Of a stretch of 64,000 bases of DNA, positions 35,019-46,852 are shown in pieces. The position numbers were made by a program, and so were the translations under genes. Every line of letters starts with the position of its first letter. Position 1 is the stretch's first letter. This DNA is from Plenodomus lindquistii (taxonomy: Eukaryota > Ascomycota > Dothideomycetes > Pleosporales > Leptosphaeriaceae): NCBI GenBank assembly GCA_025504975.1, contig JANUWI010000016.1:310001-374000 (forward strand), in the 5' to 3' direction. Below the pieces are notes generated by a model, which did not search any database, was not told the origin of the DNA, and was given only the letters and a program-made list of their open reading frames with translations.

Positions 35019-35071
35019 CCGTGACAGGCGACACGCGATCTGCAACTCGTCCATCTACCTGTACACGCAAA

Positions 35072-36421
35072 ATGTGTAGATTCATGGTGAGACGCAGTCT
35101 ATGGAGGAGTCAGAAGTGGCAGATAGCTAACATGGCCAGGTCTACAAAGGCAAGGATGAGATACTCCTCTCCGATCTCATCTTGAACCCTTCCCACTCAA
35201 TCCTCACCCAATCATTTGACTCGCGCCTCCGATTAGTACGCTCTCCACCACCTCACCACGCCCATCCCTCTCATACACACCCTACTAACGCGCCCACCCA
35301 GGACCGTCGACGTCCCCACAATGGCGACGGCTTCGGCATCGGATACTACACCTCTCCCTCCCTCGGCCCCGAACCCTGCGTCTTCACCTCCACAATCCCA
35401 GCCTGGAACTGCATAAACCTATCCCGCATCGCCTCCAAAACCACCTCCTCGCTCATCTTCGCCCACGTCCGCGCCACCACCGAAGGCAACCTCAGCGACA
35501 GCAACTGCCACCCCTTCTCCTACAAATCGCTCATGTTCATGCACAACGGCGGCATCGGGTGTTTCAAACTGATCAAGCGCCGCCTTGCCATGTCGCTCAA
35601 CGAGAAATGGTTTACATTGGTGCAAGGGAGCACGGATAGCGAATGGGCATTCGCGCTGTTCCTCGATTGTCTGGATAAAGCGGGTATTTCGCCTGATAGC
35701 GAGCCAGGAAAAGGCGGATTCGGACATACCGTGCTAAGGAAAGCTATTCTCAAGACGGTGGAGAGAATAAACGGGTTTATTGAAGATGTGGTTGGGAAGG
35801 AAAGAATGGGCAACGAGGATAGCAGGAGTTTACTCAACTTTGCGGTGACGGATGGGGAGAGTGTAGTCTGCACGCGGTATGTAAGCAGTAAGACGGACGA
35901 AGCTGCAAGTCTATTCTTCAGCAGCGGGACAAGCTGGAAGGAACTTGGTAGTAGTAATAGTAGCAGCGGGGTCGACGCAACGAGTTCCTCAGAAGACGAA
36001 GGAAGAGACTACGTCATGGAGCGACGAGACAAAGGTTCCGATATCGTCCTCGTAGCCAGTGAACCACTGACTTTTGAACGCGGTACGCAATCTTCTCCCC
36101 TTCCTCACATGTATACCCGAAAAGAAAAAACAATACACTAAACTAACATATCTAAAAGACAACTGGGTAACCGTCCCAACAAACAGCACCCTAACCATTT
36201 CCAAACAAACAGTCATGATCCACCCCATCATCGACTCCTTCTACAGTCCCAACCCCGCACACGAGCGTAGCGCGGGGTTCGCACAGGCCAAAGGGCAAAC
36301 GGTTACGGGGCCCGATAAGAAGGTTCTGGGGCAGAGTCGGACGCCTGTGGGGGGAGAAGGGGGGGACGCTAGTGATGTGCTGGAGGCGGCGATTAGAAGG
36401 ATGGAGGGGGTTGTGGTGTAG
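35072..36421 (+). CDS. DUG3: Glutamine amidotransferase Dug3 (glutathione degradation)
   Basis: Exons 35072-35086, 35140-35235, 35302-36082, 36159-36421; 384 residues, frame exact. The tiny first exon encodes MCRFM; Cys2 becomes the N-terminal nucleophile after Met removal, as in class II (Ntn) amidotransferases. VYKGKDEILLSDLILNPSHS, QSFDSRLR and RRPHNGDGFGIGYY match yeast Dug3, and FAHVRATTEGNLSDSNCHPF is the conserved Ntn core. In yeast Dug3 with Dug2 cleaves the gamma-glutamyl bond of glutathione in the cytosol. The second intron is 66 nt with no in-frame stop, so its retention would insert 22 residues after SRLRL. A Ser-rich insert (GSSNSSSGVDATSSSEDEG) sits near the C-terminus. Confidence 0.9.
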
Positions 36422-36902
36422 GGTGGGTGGATGGATGGATGGATAGAGATGAGGGTTGGCAAGGCTATGGTTTGTGTCTTGTGAGATGGTGGGGTAGGAT
36501 GTGTAGGCTTTGGGAGATGGGGATGAAGCGGTATGGAAGCTGCCTAGCGCGTTCAACAACGAGGTTGTTCTTGATGGGCGGCGCTGAGCATCACTCTGCA
36601 TCGTAACGTACAAGGGGTCATTATCGCATCTAATATCTTTGCAATGCTAAGTGAACACGCCCCTTTCTGTATGCAATTTTGGACCTGAGAAGTGAACATC
36701 ACGCTCTTGATGTGATGATCAAGACGTTTCTGCTCCTTGCAAAGTAAAAATGCCGAAATACCTCACTCCAACCCGGTTTCATACACATACATATCCTCCA
36801 GCACATTCCTAATGCTGACAGAAAAGACTCCATAACCAGGTACAACCAAATGCCTAATACCAGACGGCACCAGCGCAACCAAGACAAAAGGAAACATTAC
36901 GA
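36422..36902. other. Convergent 3' intergenic region
   Basis: Between the stop codons of DUG3 and the STAND gene. Holds a (GGAT)n microsatellite just after the DUG3 stop; nothing else seen. Confidence 0.5.
36425..36445. repeat. (GGAT)n microsatellite
   Basis: Repeated TGGATGGATGGA immediately after the DUG3 stop codon. Confidence 0.7.
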
Positions 36903-39900
36903 CTACGACAACACCGCCATCCTCATCACCCTTAGTCTCCCAACCTGCGGCATCGTCCCCAGCTTCGCCACCCACCTCCGTCTCCCCCTCTTCTCCCTCT
37001 TCACCCTTTCACTCACCTCAGCCGCCAACGCCACAATCTCCTCCGGAAACACACCTGGCGCTGCAGCCCCCACCAGTGCCGGATCAGCACCATGTTTCAA
37101 AAACAACTGGCTAATTTCAACCCATTCTTGTGTTTCGCGGTCTTGTCCGCGTAGATGCGCTTCCCACGGTGAGTACTCTCCAGTGATGTTGCCGTGGTTC
37201 TTGAGAGCGTCTTCGATTTTGAAGTTTGGATCTGCGCCTTGTGCGAGGAAGAGGGCGATGAGGGCTGCGGATGGGCGGGTGGGATAGATGGAGAGGAGGG
37301 GCTTGGTTTGGTTATTGAGGAATAAGTCGCTGGTGAGAGTGGCGAGAAGGAGGTTCATGGTTGCGGGGCTTGGTGCGGTAGAATTGGGAGTTTGCAATGG
37401 TTTCGCTTGTGCTTGGAGATGGTCCACGACGTCGAACAATTGCAGTTGTATGGCTAGATGCAGGAACGAGGTGTTGAAGCCTCCTGTCTTTCGTGTGGCT
37501 GACCAATGCGCTAGTCCAGTTCTGATGGCATGTCGTTCGATCAGGATTTTGTTCTTGTGGTCCTTGAGCTGTGCAAGTTGTACTGCGATGGTGTCGAGCT
37601 GTAGCATCAACTCAACTGACGATTCGCGGGGTTGGTTCTGGGACGCATACTCCATGGCATAGAGAATGTTCTTCCAGAAGAACGCGGCCCCTTCGTGGGC
37701 CGGACGACACCACATTGTCGCTGCTTGTTGTTTGAGTCGAATCGCATACGCATTGAATAAGCACACCCAGGGGCTGAATGCTGCATCCGTCATATTACGG
37801 TATCGCGAAAGGACCGCTTCAGTTTCGAACCAGTCCCGAACCGTGCGATGGAGATATGTCACACTTGCGGATGCCAAAGGCTCCCCTGGTGCTGCTTCTG
37901 CCTCAATGAGGCCCTGGCAGCAGGCTCGAAGCCGGCGACGCATTATCCTTGATCGCGCTTCTGCTTGGGCTTCGGAGGGGTTGGGACCTTGGATTTTTAC
38001 CTTTGCCACAATGTCTCGGTCGGGATCCTCCGCGTAGGACAGGTCGAGAAGAGTAAGGTATTCTTTTGAACAGCGTATGATGTGCAAGATCTTGACCATT
38101 TCCTTTAATTTACCAGGCTCAACGTAGGTCAAAATCTTTTCAAAGAGCTCTCCCAGATCCTTTGGCACGGTTTCGAGTCGTTCATGGAGCTCTTCGAGAT
38201 GCTCTCCCGCTGTGAGTCCTTTGAGCAGGGAGTCGGAGACGAGCCTCACCCAGAGAAATACCCCTTGTGCTCTTTCGGTTATTGCGTTTATCAAGTCGTC
38301 TGCATGCTGAGGAGTCTCTTTTCGCCGGTCTTTGAATCCCTCATTCTGCTGAAACCGATCTGTAACGTAATGACGGATGTCATTATAAGTAACATCTTCA
38401 AGTCGTAGACGCGGGAGGTTCCGGAAACCATCTTCGAAGACAGTCCATGAACGGCTAGAGAAGCACACTTTGACATGAGGGGACTGTAAGCTCTTGATCC
38501 TCGTGACAAGACCTTCATGCTGTCCACCAAATTCATCGAGTCCATCTATTAACAGAAACAAACTGTACCTTTCACCGGCACCATCCACGAGCAGTTCGAA
38601 GGCACGATTGACGTCTTCGTAGGTGAGGGATTGTCCCCATGGGTCCGTGAATAGGAGAAACTCTTCCATTTTGGAAGGGAAGAGAGTCGCCCATAGCTCT
38701 GGATTGTCCGAGAGCGCACCGTGGAGAAGAGTTCGTATCATTGCCTCTTCAGACATCTCCATCTGAGTCCCAGAATTCCAGAAGTAGAACGCCGTTTGGA
38801 CCAGTGTCTTGTCGCCCGACCATCTCGTGAGATACTCCTTGGTGCGCGGATCTTGATTGATGAACTTGAGCAAAGTCGACTTTCCAGCGGCGGGCTTTCC
38901 GGTGATCCAATAAAATGGCTGGTCCTCAGACTCGAGCCAGACCTGGAAATTCGCCCACTTTCCTCCCGGAGGCTCTCGAAAGATCCATTCAAAAGTTTCC
39001 TTGTAGGCTTCTTCAACTTTTTTGAACCGATGATTGAGTTCCGGAAATCCAATCCAGTCTAGCATGGAGTCGCAAAACTTATCCTGACTTGTGATCGCGA
39101 GATTTTCATGGTATTTCCGGTTGTGTTGTGTAAGCACATTATCCGAGCTTTTCACGCCTTTGAAGTCGGATTGGATCATCTGCAGGATCTCTTCCTTCCA
39201 TTCGTCTTTTGCATCGAAAAGTTGGTCAATTCGGCCTCGTATACGTTGTGTAGCTTTGAGAAGGTCTTCATGCTGACCAGTTGTGGCACGCCGAGAGTCT
39301 CGGACCTCAACACTGCGTCTCATTAGTATCCAGTCTATCGTTCGAATGAATAGTCCTTACATCACGGTCTCTAGTGAGTTCTGGAGCTTCTCCCTTTCTA
39401 ATGTTAGCACTTCCACAAAACCAATGTTCTGGCTACACTCGCCTCATAGACACAATCAATAGTGTATTGATTTTTTGTCGGTGATCTCTCAGACGCTGTC
39501 GTAACGTCTCCAACTCCTTCTCGCTGCGCATTGTCTTCATCGCAGCATGAAAACTCTCCCAGACTGTCGTGTTGCTCGCGCGCAACCTCGCGATAGAGCT
39601 GAGCAGTTCCGTAGCGATAGCTCGACAATCCAAGCACATCTTCACGATCTCGCGATCGCAAGTCGACATTCGCGCAACTTTGGCTCCATCCAACTTCTCC
39701 TGCGTCTCCATGTCCTGCAAGCCACTCTTGTCGTAGACATCCTGACGTGGTGGTTGCTGAGTTGACTGGCCTGGCCAAGCTCTCCTGAACCAAGTTGAAC
39801 CTCGCGTTACTTCTTTGCCGACGTTTTCATTTTCGATGTGGCCATTCAGAACTTTTGCGACTGTGTCTGGGAAGTGGAATGCGCTTGCGTAGACGTTGAG

Positions 39901-40059
39901 TTGAAGCGCAATTTGCTTCAGGTCGTTAGTTTGGCCCTGGTCCTCTGAACTCGGTTTTGCGCGATGTATCTTCTTTGCTTCCTGTGAAAGCTTGATCGCG
40001 TAGTCGACGAACTGGAAGATGTTGCCAGCAAGGCTTATGGCTGCCAAGGACTCAATCAT
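36903..40059 (-). CDS. NACHT-type STAND (NLR-like) protein
   Basis: Three exons on the minus strand: 40059-39443, a 33-nt exon 39393-39361, and 39312-36903; 1,019 residues, frame exact. The N-terminus MIESLAAISLAGNIFQFVDY resembles the HeLo-like N-terminal domain of fungal STAND proteins, followed by coiled coil (EKELETLRQRLRDHRQKINT). The NACHT domain has Walker A GKPAAGKST (about 355-363), Walker B LFLLIDGLDEF (about 469-479) and FSSRSW. A helical region with YLHRTVRDWFE follows, and degenerate ankyrin-like repeats end the protein (LIALFLAQGADPNF, ISQLFLKHGADPAL). Such proteins act as fungal incompatibility or innate-immunity switches. The first intron needs a GC donor (AG|GCGAGT). Confidence 0.87.
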
Positions 40060-41358
40060 CTTAAACTTGGGTGTGATAGCAACACTTGAGGTTAACCCTT
40101 TAGAAATTCAGGAAGGGATAGCCCATAAACCTCGACAGATTAAAGTAAGGGAGCAGAGTAGGAGGCTGTGGTAACGCCGTCATGGCTGTAGATCCCCTCT
40201 TCATCTTAGCTATCATGCGACCTGAGGCGCGCGGAGTCACTGATCCTGTGGATGGCAGGGACAAGCACAGCCTGTCAGTATCACTCGCGCTCCGGTCATC
40301 TCACAGGCGCCAAAGGCTCCACAAGTGGGCTGAGTACTTGGACCAGTAACCGGAAGAAATTGAGTGTGTGCCAGACTTGCTACGGCTGTGCCTTCGATGA
40401 GAGGTGCGCCCACGGTGCACAACATGATGTTTGCCGCGCTTGAAATTGGGGTCCGAACGTTAAATTTTGAGGCGTCATCGGGCACCAGATTCAGAGTAAC
40501 ATCTAGCCATAAGCATGCTTTCTCTGTTACAGTCTCGTGTCTTCTGTGGTACGTATCCTACCTTTACTTGGTGCAAAAACCGTAGTGTCGAGTCTTGAGG
40601 AAAGGAGGACTGGCTTCTGGCCCCGAAGGAGGATGTGGCGCAGGTTTCAGCCTGGTCGGTGTATGCATGCACTGCGACTTGGCCCAAGCCACGCCTATCA
40701 AATTGATAAAGGATTGCAGGTATTGACGTGGGAATAACCGAAGGCGAGCTGAGCTGGGGTGGCAGGTGGGGTAAGCTGATTTCGAGTCCAAGCATCCAGC
40801 GGAAGGAGCGAGTCCAAGGCCGAAATTTGAGGGACTGCTGGCGGATGACCGTCAGAGCTGCCTCGTGAGTTCCTACCGCCACAACGTGCTGATTCGACGC
40901 TGCCGGCCTTGGATGTACTCACCCTACAAGGCTCCAGGGTGAACATCGTCATCAAGAAGACACGCTCAAGAATGGCGCAACCGTGGCGGCGAGAGCGGTG
41001 CAGCTTCGCTATGCATTGCTTGAATCGAACAGCACTCGTGGTAGTAAATCATAATGTTGTGTACAGTACATCCGCAATTATTCATATCCACTGTGCAAGC
41101 GACAATTCTCATTTCAGCAGCCCCCTCCCGTAGCTCAAGACATCAAACGCTATTCGTTACGAATCTGCAGTCGCTCATACTTCTTGCAAAAATACATGGC
41201 CGCCGAGTCGTTTCCTCACCGGAACGGACGTTCGGTCTTGAAGTGTCTCTTACTAGCATTTGCATTCGGCAGACTATACGACGGTAGTCCGGATAAAGCG
41301 CACAAAGTCTTCGTGCTGTTCCAAAGATATTCGAGCGGCAACAACCACTGGGTGACGT
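40060..41358. other. Intergenic between STAND and deaminase genes
   Basis: About 1.3 kb. Minus-strand frames at 40882-40475 (135 codons) and 40485-40237 (82 codons, Cys-rich end CACPCHP) have no family features and I do not call them. It contains the upstream region of the STAND gene. Confidence 0.4.
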
Positions 41359-43508
41359 TCATTGTGCTGGTGCTAGGAATTCTGGTTTCCGTTGTTTGTA
41401 GAACTGCATCGCCTTCTCGTCATTCAGCTTATCGCCGTCCATCAGATCCTTGTAGGTTGTGACAATGTTTGCACAAAATCTGCCCCAATCTTTGTCGAAT
41501 ATCTTGTGGGCTCTGACTTGGTCCGTAGGCGTTAGACAACTGTAATCGATGCTCCACCGTGCGAGTTGCTTCCAGCTGTAAAGCGACATCGTTGGTGCGC
41601 CGACCATGATCTGGTAAAATTCGTGAGACATGGAATTACTAGAAGGCTTGTCAGTGGACTTTGGTTAGGTGAAGCATCTGAGATAACCTACCTAAACAAC
41701 GACGGATTGTCCGAGTTCACTGTGCAGGGTATACCAGCCGCCAGAAGCTCTGGGAATGGATGCTCTTTGATGTTCCTGCAAAGATGCAAGAGTTCGTTTG
41801 AAATGGGGCAGAGCTCAATGCATATACCCGGGCTTGTATCAGTCTTTTTGAATTTCTCCACCAAGTGCGGGTGCTTCATCAAGGCGAAACCATGGCCAAT
41901 GCGCTTGCTTTTGAGCAAAACAGCGTCATACAAGTTGGAATTCTCAGGGTTATCGGATCCACCTGTATCGAGTAATGTTTCGCCTGCATGGAACATGAAT
42001 GGTATGTCCAGATTCCATTCTGCACAGGTTTTCTGAAATGCGAGTAGTTCGTCCCTGTAGAAGCCGATGTGGTTGGGCCGATCCTCCGCCCCAACCAGGT
42101 CAAAACCTGTGATGATAGTAAGCTCAAGCAAAACAGATTGAAGTTGTTATGGCTTACCGCAGATCAGGTCTGGAAACTCCATCTTCAGTTCTATGCAGTG
42201 CTTCATCTCTTTCTGCATCAGTGTTTTCGGTATGGAACGTGGCGTACAGTATATAATCTTCAGGCCAAACAGAAACTTGTCCTCCCTGGGTGTACCTTTG
42301 AGTTCCTCTTGCTTTTTTCTCACACCCTCAAGGATGAGCCGCATTTGTCCGAAATTGTCGATACTCCCCTTGCCGTCAGTGGTGGGTATGGACTTATCGA
42401 GTAGCATAGGTCGTAATTCCGCATACATGACGTTCTCTTTCATCATGCGCTCGATGGCCTCGCTGATGTACCACTTGTAGACCTTCTCGTAGTTGAGCAA
42501 ACCCTTGAAACAACGCGTCGCCTGATTGAACCGTGCCCATACACTGTGAGATGTGTCAGTGCTCATGATCCTCTCGAATGAGCTGAGATCCTCTTACCCG
42601 TTTACCGTTTGCGTAGGATCGTATGCTTCTTGCTCACTCAACACCATCTTAGACTTGAGCCAGTTTTCAGCTGGATCCAGCTTCACGTGTGCTGTGTCGG
42701 AACAACTCGTTCGTGAGGAAGACACAGGGGGTTCATTATTCTGGTCCCAAAGATTAGGGAATGTCTGCTTGAAACGCGCCCGGAAGGCCTTCCAAGGCAT
42801 CCAGACTTTCCATTTCATCTCTTCAGTTCTCCAGTTGGTAGCATCCCCAGGATAAGTCTTTGAAAATATATCGACGTCGCGTTCGACCCGATCCTCGTCC
42901 AATATCATGAACACTATCTCCGTTTCTTTGAGATCTTCCTCTTCTACCAGGGGGCGAATGCTTCGAATGTACATGGCTTTGATGTGTCGAGCTTCTTGGA
43001 GTAGCAGTTCGGGATGGAGCTCTGCATTGAAGTGGAGATGCAAAAGAGCCCCCTTGGGTACTTTCTCAGCTATTTGGTAGAGTTCGCTCTCATCGTCGAT
43101 GCGATCCTTGTTCGTTAGGAACTGGCCGCCCATGTCACGAGTTTCTTTGCCTGGAATCGCTTCAGATGCCAAATTACCGAATGTCACTTTCCTTTCGTAT
43201 TCTCGCACAGCCCGGACAATAGATGCAGCTAGACTCTCCTCTTGAGCCTCAGTGGAGGAGGGGTCGGAAGGGTATGCCTCTCGATCCCACGCATCCTTTT
43301 GTTCTACTTTGAGGAGCTCCTTGTGCTTTTGACCATAGAGATCTAGCGCTCCTACGTCGCCTAAAGCGTCTTCGAAAGTTTCAACGGCATTGGATTTTCT
43401 TGGAGTCATGTTGACTGTTTTACCTCTCCGCAACTGCATCGAGGTTTTCCTATTAGCAAAGTGGGCAAACACTCCTTTTCTCTTCTTCGGTGAGTCAGCC
43501 ACTGGCAT
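41359..43508 (-). CDS. Adenosine deaminase, CECR1/ADGF type
   Basis: Exons 43508-42598, 42543-42158, 42106-41692, 41638-41359; 663 residues, frame exact. Metal and catalytic motifs of the adenosine deaminase superfamily are clear: VPKGALLHLHFNAELHPE (H157, H159), FMFHAGETLL, RIGHGFALMKHP, and VNSDNPSLF, in the order seen in ADGF/ADA2. It converts adenosine or 2'-deoxyadenosine to inosine. Unlike animal ADA2 there is no signal peptide; the N-terminus is basic (KKRKGVFAHFANRKTSMQLRRGK), so a cytosolic or nuclear place is likely. An insert (about residues 235-300) precedes VWARFNQATRCFKGLLNYEK. The gene lies 1.3 kb from the STAND gene in the same orientation. Confidence 0.9.
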
Positions 43509-45094
43509 GGCTGGGCGCTCGGTATCTTCTGAAGAGCCGTGTCTCTGACGTACAGATCTACTTCGAGTCAGTACTGATGATGATATGGAAAAAGCGCACC
43601 TTGAAGAGCTCGAGCATTACTCACAGTATTTGGATGCAATTTGCCCACCAACCCTCGTGACTTTCCTGAGATTCACGCGACTTTTTTGACTCGTTGTCAG
43701 TTTGCATGCCGATGTCGATGATGAGTGATAGACTGTCACCGGCTCCTCATCACGGGTTTGAAGTGGTGAGAAAGGACAGCTCGAACAGAGTAGGGGGCAA
43801 TAGATATGCTGACTTCCTCTCACCGACTGGCAGATTATTTGCGTATAGCCACCTGGAGCGTGCCTCGATGAATTAGTCTCAGGCTGTTTGAAGACAAGCT
43901 CCTGACTGGCCGATGGGACTATCCCGGCGATGTTGGTAGTGTACCAATCTCAAGAATGATAGACCTGCAGTTCTGCCTGTTTCACGGCCAAATGAGTCAG
44001 TATTGAGATCGCGGTGACGGTGCGACACGGTAGGGCTTGCGCTGCGCCTCTCTTGAGCCGAGCGACACAATTTAGGAGGCTGGAGACTCGAAGCTGCTGC
44101 CTGGAGGGTATACACTTGGAGAGACGAAGCTCATAGCGCAACCTGGCGCGAATAATAGAAAACAAGCGTGGGGTATAAGTGCACAGTTTTTGCGCCGATG
44201 CTGATGAAGCGAGCCCTCGCGCTCTGCCCCCGTGAACGGGGCAGGAAGCATCGTGGTAGCGCGTGCCTGAGGGCTAGGACACAACAAGTACATGTAAGGA
44301 AGGAGCACCCACATACATCAGCGCGCTTCCTCTGCAGCGAATCTTCTCTTACTCTTCAAAACAACACCTGCGAAACTGACTCTTTTCGATTGTGACGGTT
44401 TGGACAGCTTTCGTTATCGATGGTACCACAACTACCAGCCTGGTCCGCGCGGGTTGCGATGATGTTCAACCAAGCGACGGCGGGTGATCAGCCCAGCTCA
44501 AGCTCCACACCAACGATGGAGGCGCAGCAGGTTAGGTTCACGAGATGATGTCGCGACAAGCAGATCCGTGTCAAGGACGAGAGATGGAACAGCTTGACGG
44601 GAAGGTTCATCTATCGCACAATTGAGGCTATGCTAAGCCCTTCATGCGCCCACACCCTGTAGCCTGGTCCTCTAGCCACTTGCCTGTCAGCTTTCCGTTG
44701 TGCCCCTCACCGGCCTTCTTGCCTGAGGCGCCCAATCACTGGAATCACGACTGTCCTGAGGCTGATGCGGACACAGATGTTCTCGTCCCCATTCTGGAAG
44801 GCTGGGCATTTGACCGGAGCCCCGTTAAGGATCAATCGTGCAGCCATCTCATGTGTTGCCCAGGGCTTTTGGCCCCCATCTGAGATCTAAACTTTTGCGC
44901 GTAAGGCAGCCTGCGCCTTCAGTCGTTCGTCACTCTTCCTTCACGAACTCTTTACAAAAGTGTCTTATTTCGTTTTCAATCGATCAGTTTCCTGCTGCAT
45001 AGCGTCGCCCTACTCAGTCCAAACTTCACGCGTTGTCTTTTACCGCTCTGATCATACAGCCTCCCAGTTACCGCTTCGTTGGATCCGCCAGACC
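43509..45094. other. Intergenic, nothing recognised
   Basis: About 1.6 kb between the deaminase and the membrane protein. Several short frames exist, none with family features or clean splicing. Confidence 0.45.
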
Positions 45095-46418
45095 ATGCAT
45101 TGGCTACAGCCTGACTCAAATAACAAAATCACACTCGATGCGCTACAACTTGATATCGTTGGTTTCCTGGCCATCCTGGGTGAGGGTTCAGTCTTAGCAA
45201 ATGCTCAAGTCTCAACGCTGTCGAAATGGATCTATCTTCCGCGCTTAATTCCCGCTCCTCAAGCATTGATGAGACCAACTCGACCCACGCGACTCGAACC
45301 AGCCCCTGGATTCGTCACTGGTGTTCACTCGGGTAACCACCGTGATGCCATCAATCATATTGGCAACATTGTATGGTAAGTCTTACTCGAATTTACACTC
45401 CCGGCGCGTGGTTGGCAGGACCCTATCCCCACATAGCTCCCGATTCCGAGCTCCCACCACGCGTAATAGCTTACCACCGAGCGCTGCACTAACACACAAC
45501 ATCAGTGATGCAGGCAACCTCGCACCTTTCTCTGTACGCGTCGTGCATATCGAACGAGCAAGCGAACGTCAACTCAAGACCAAGACCTTCGCATCACTTA
45601 CTTTCGTCGTCTTCATCGGCTTCGCACTCTCCGCCCTACTTCTCGCGATATCAATATGGCAACGAGACGGCATGTCGATTGTCGCGACCGTGCTACTTTC
45701 ATTACTCTCGAGCCTTATCGGATTTGGCAACAAGTGGAATTTAAGACTGCCCTCGCGCAAATATCAGAGCAAGGTTCCAGACGGTGATGTGGTCATACGG
45801 TACCCAAAGGGCAGCTTTCTGATCGTCCGCTGTGCTGAAGACGTTGCACGGGAACTATATTTCGCGCCCGAGAGCATCGAATACCTTCTATCACACGGAC
45901 CGGCATACAGGATACTGAGTCTGGTCGGCACCATGATGCTCATGGGCGGTGTCATCTGTCTAGCCAACGCACAGATCCAGGTTCAGATTGCCTGGGCAGG
46001 CTCCTACATGCTGCTCGGTGCCTCATACTGGGTTGTAGCCGCACTGCCTGCTAAGATGCACTGGGACACAAGTTGTTACAAGGTCACCCAGGAATGCCTC
46101 TCGGATGCAGATAGTACCAAAGGGTATCCATCCACGGCCGACACCTTCACTAAGGCATTGTGGAAGGCCATTGTCATTACCAAGGACACAACATGGATCC
46201 GCAGGAGCGATGCTTGTCCTGATACTTGGGCATGGAGAAGATGGCTAGCCGCAGCCAAGGCATGTAGTAGAGACGTGAAGTTCTCTGAATTCGAGAAGGA
46301 GCCCGGTGTGCGGACCTGGGACATCCCAGATTGGGACGCGCAAGGCGTCTTGACCAAGCTCTTGGAAGAGCAGGCAGAGCGGGACGCGAAAAACGTTACA
46401 GACGAGTTTGATGTTTGA
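45095..46418 (+). CDS. Four-helix membrane protein, function unknown
   Basis: Exons 45095-45375 and 45506-46418; 397 residues, frame exact. The 130-nt intron joins NHIGNIV to CDAGNLAPFSVR. An N-terminal MHWLQPDSNNKITLDALQLD segment and a Pro-rich linker come first, then VRVVHIERASERQLK. Four hydrophobic helices are visible: FASLTFVVFIGFALSALLLA, IVATVLLSLLSSLIGFG, ILSLVGTMMLMGGVICLA, and WAGSYMLLGASYWVVAAL. The C-terminal cytosolic part has Trp-rich motifs (WAWRRWLAAAKACSR, RTWDIPDWDA). I believe it belongs to a widespread, unnamed family of ascomycete membrane proteins; no function is known to me. The frame is open upstream of 45095 but with no ATG. Confidence 0.72.
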
Positions 46419-46852
46419 AATGATTGAGGTTCTACATGGCATTTGATCTTTTGGGACAGCATCCTGGGTAAAACAAAGCGATTTGGTTCTTTTTTATAGC
46501 GAGCTGTTGTTTTATAACGACTTACGACTGGAACGAATTGAATGTACATTGACACATGATACCGCGTCATGTCCCATGCATTGGGTAGCGCATGGCGTTG
46601 TTGTATATATAGCATCATACGTAGAATATCTATCTAGCCTCACAGGACCTGTGTTGTCTTGTGATCCACCGGTATTGTGCTCTCTGTGGTGATCACTCCT
46701 CTAACCCAACTACTCTGCCAGACGATCCAAGTAAGCTTTAAGCCTACTTATTGCCTATCGTCATCCAAACGCTCACGTTGTTGTAACCCTGCCAGTAGTC
46801 TTCAACCTGACACCAGGTCTGCATATCATGTAGTCCCATCAACCACCCCCGT
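46419..46852. other. Convergent 3' intergenic region
   Basis: Between the stop codons of the membrane protein and RRP46; AT-rich, nothing else seen. Confidence 0.5.

Larger units (their letters stand above)
34086..35071. other. Intergenic, nothing coding seen
   Basis: About 1 kb between importin alpha and DUG3. Contains a (CTGTTG)n run near 34730-34752 and a TATA element at 35013-35018. Confidence 0.5.

Noticed and set aside
40237..40882. Two minus-strand frames, one ending Cys-rich, considered as a hydrophobin
   Set aside because: Cysteine spacing does not follow the hydrophobin pattern and no signal peptide is present.
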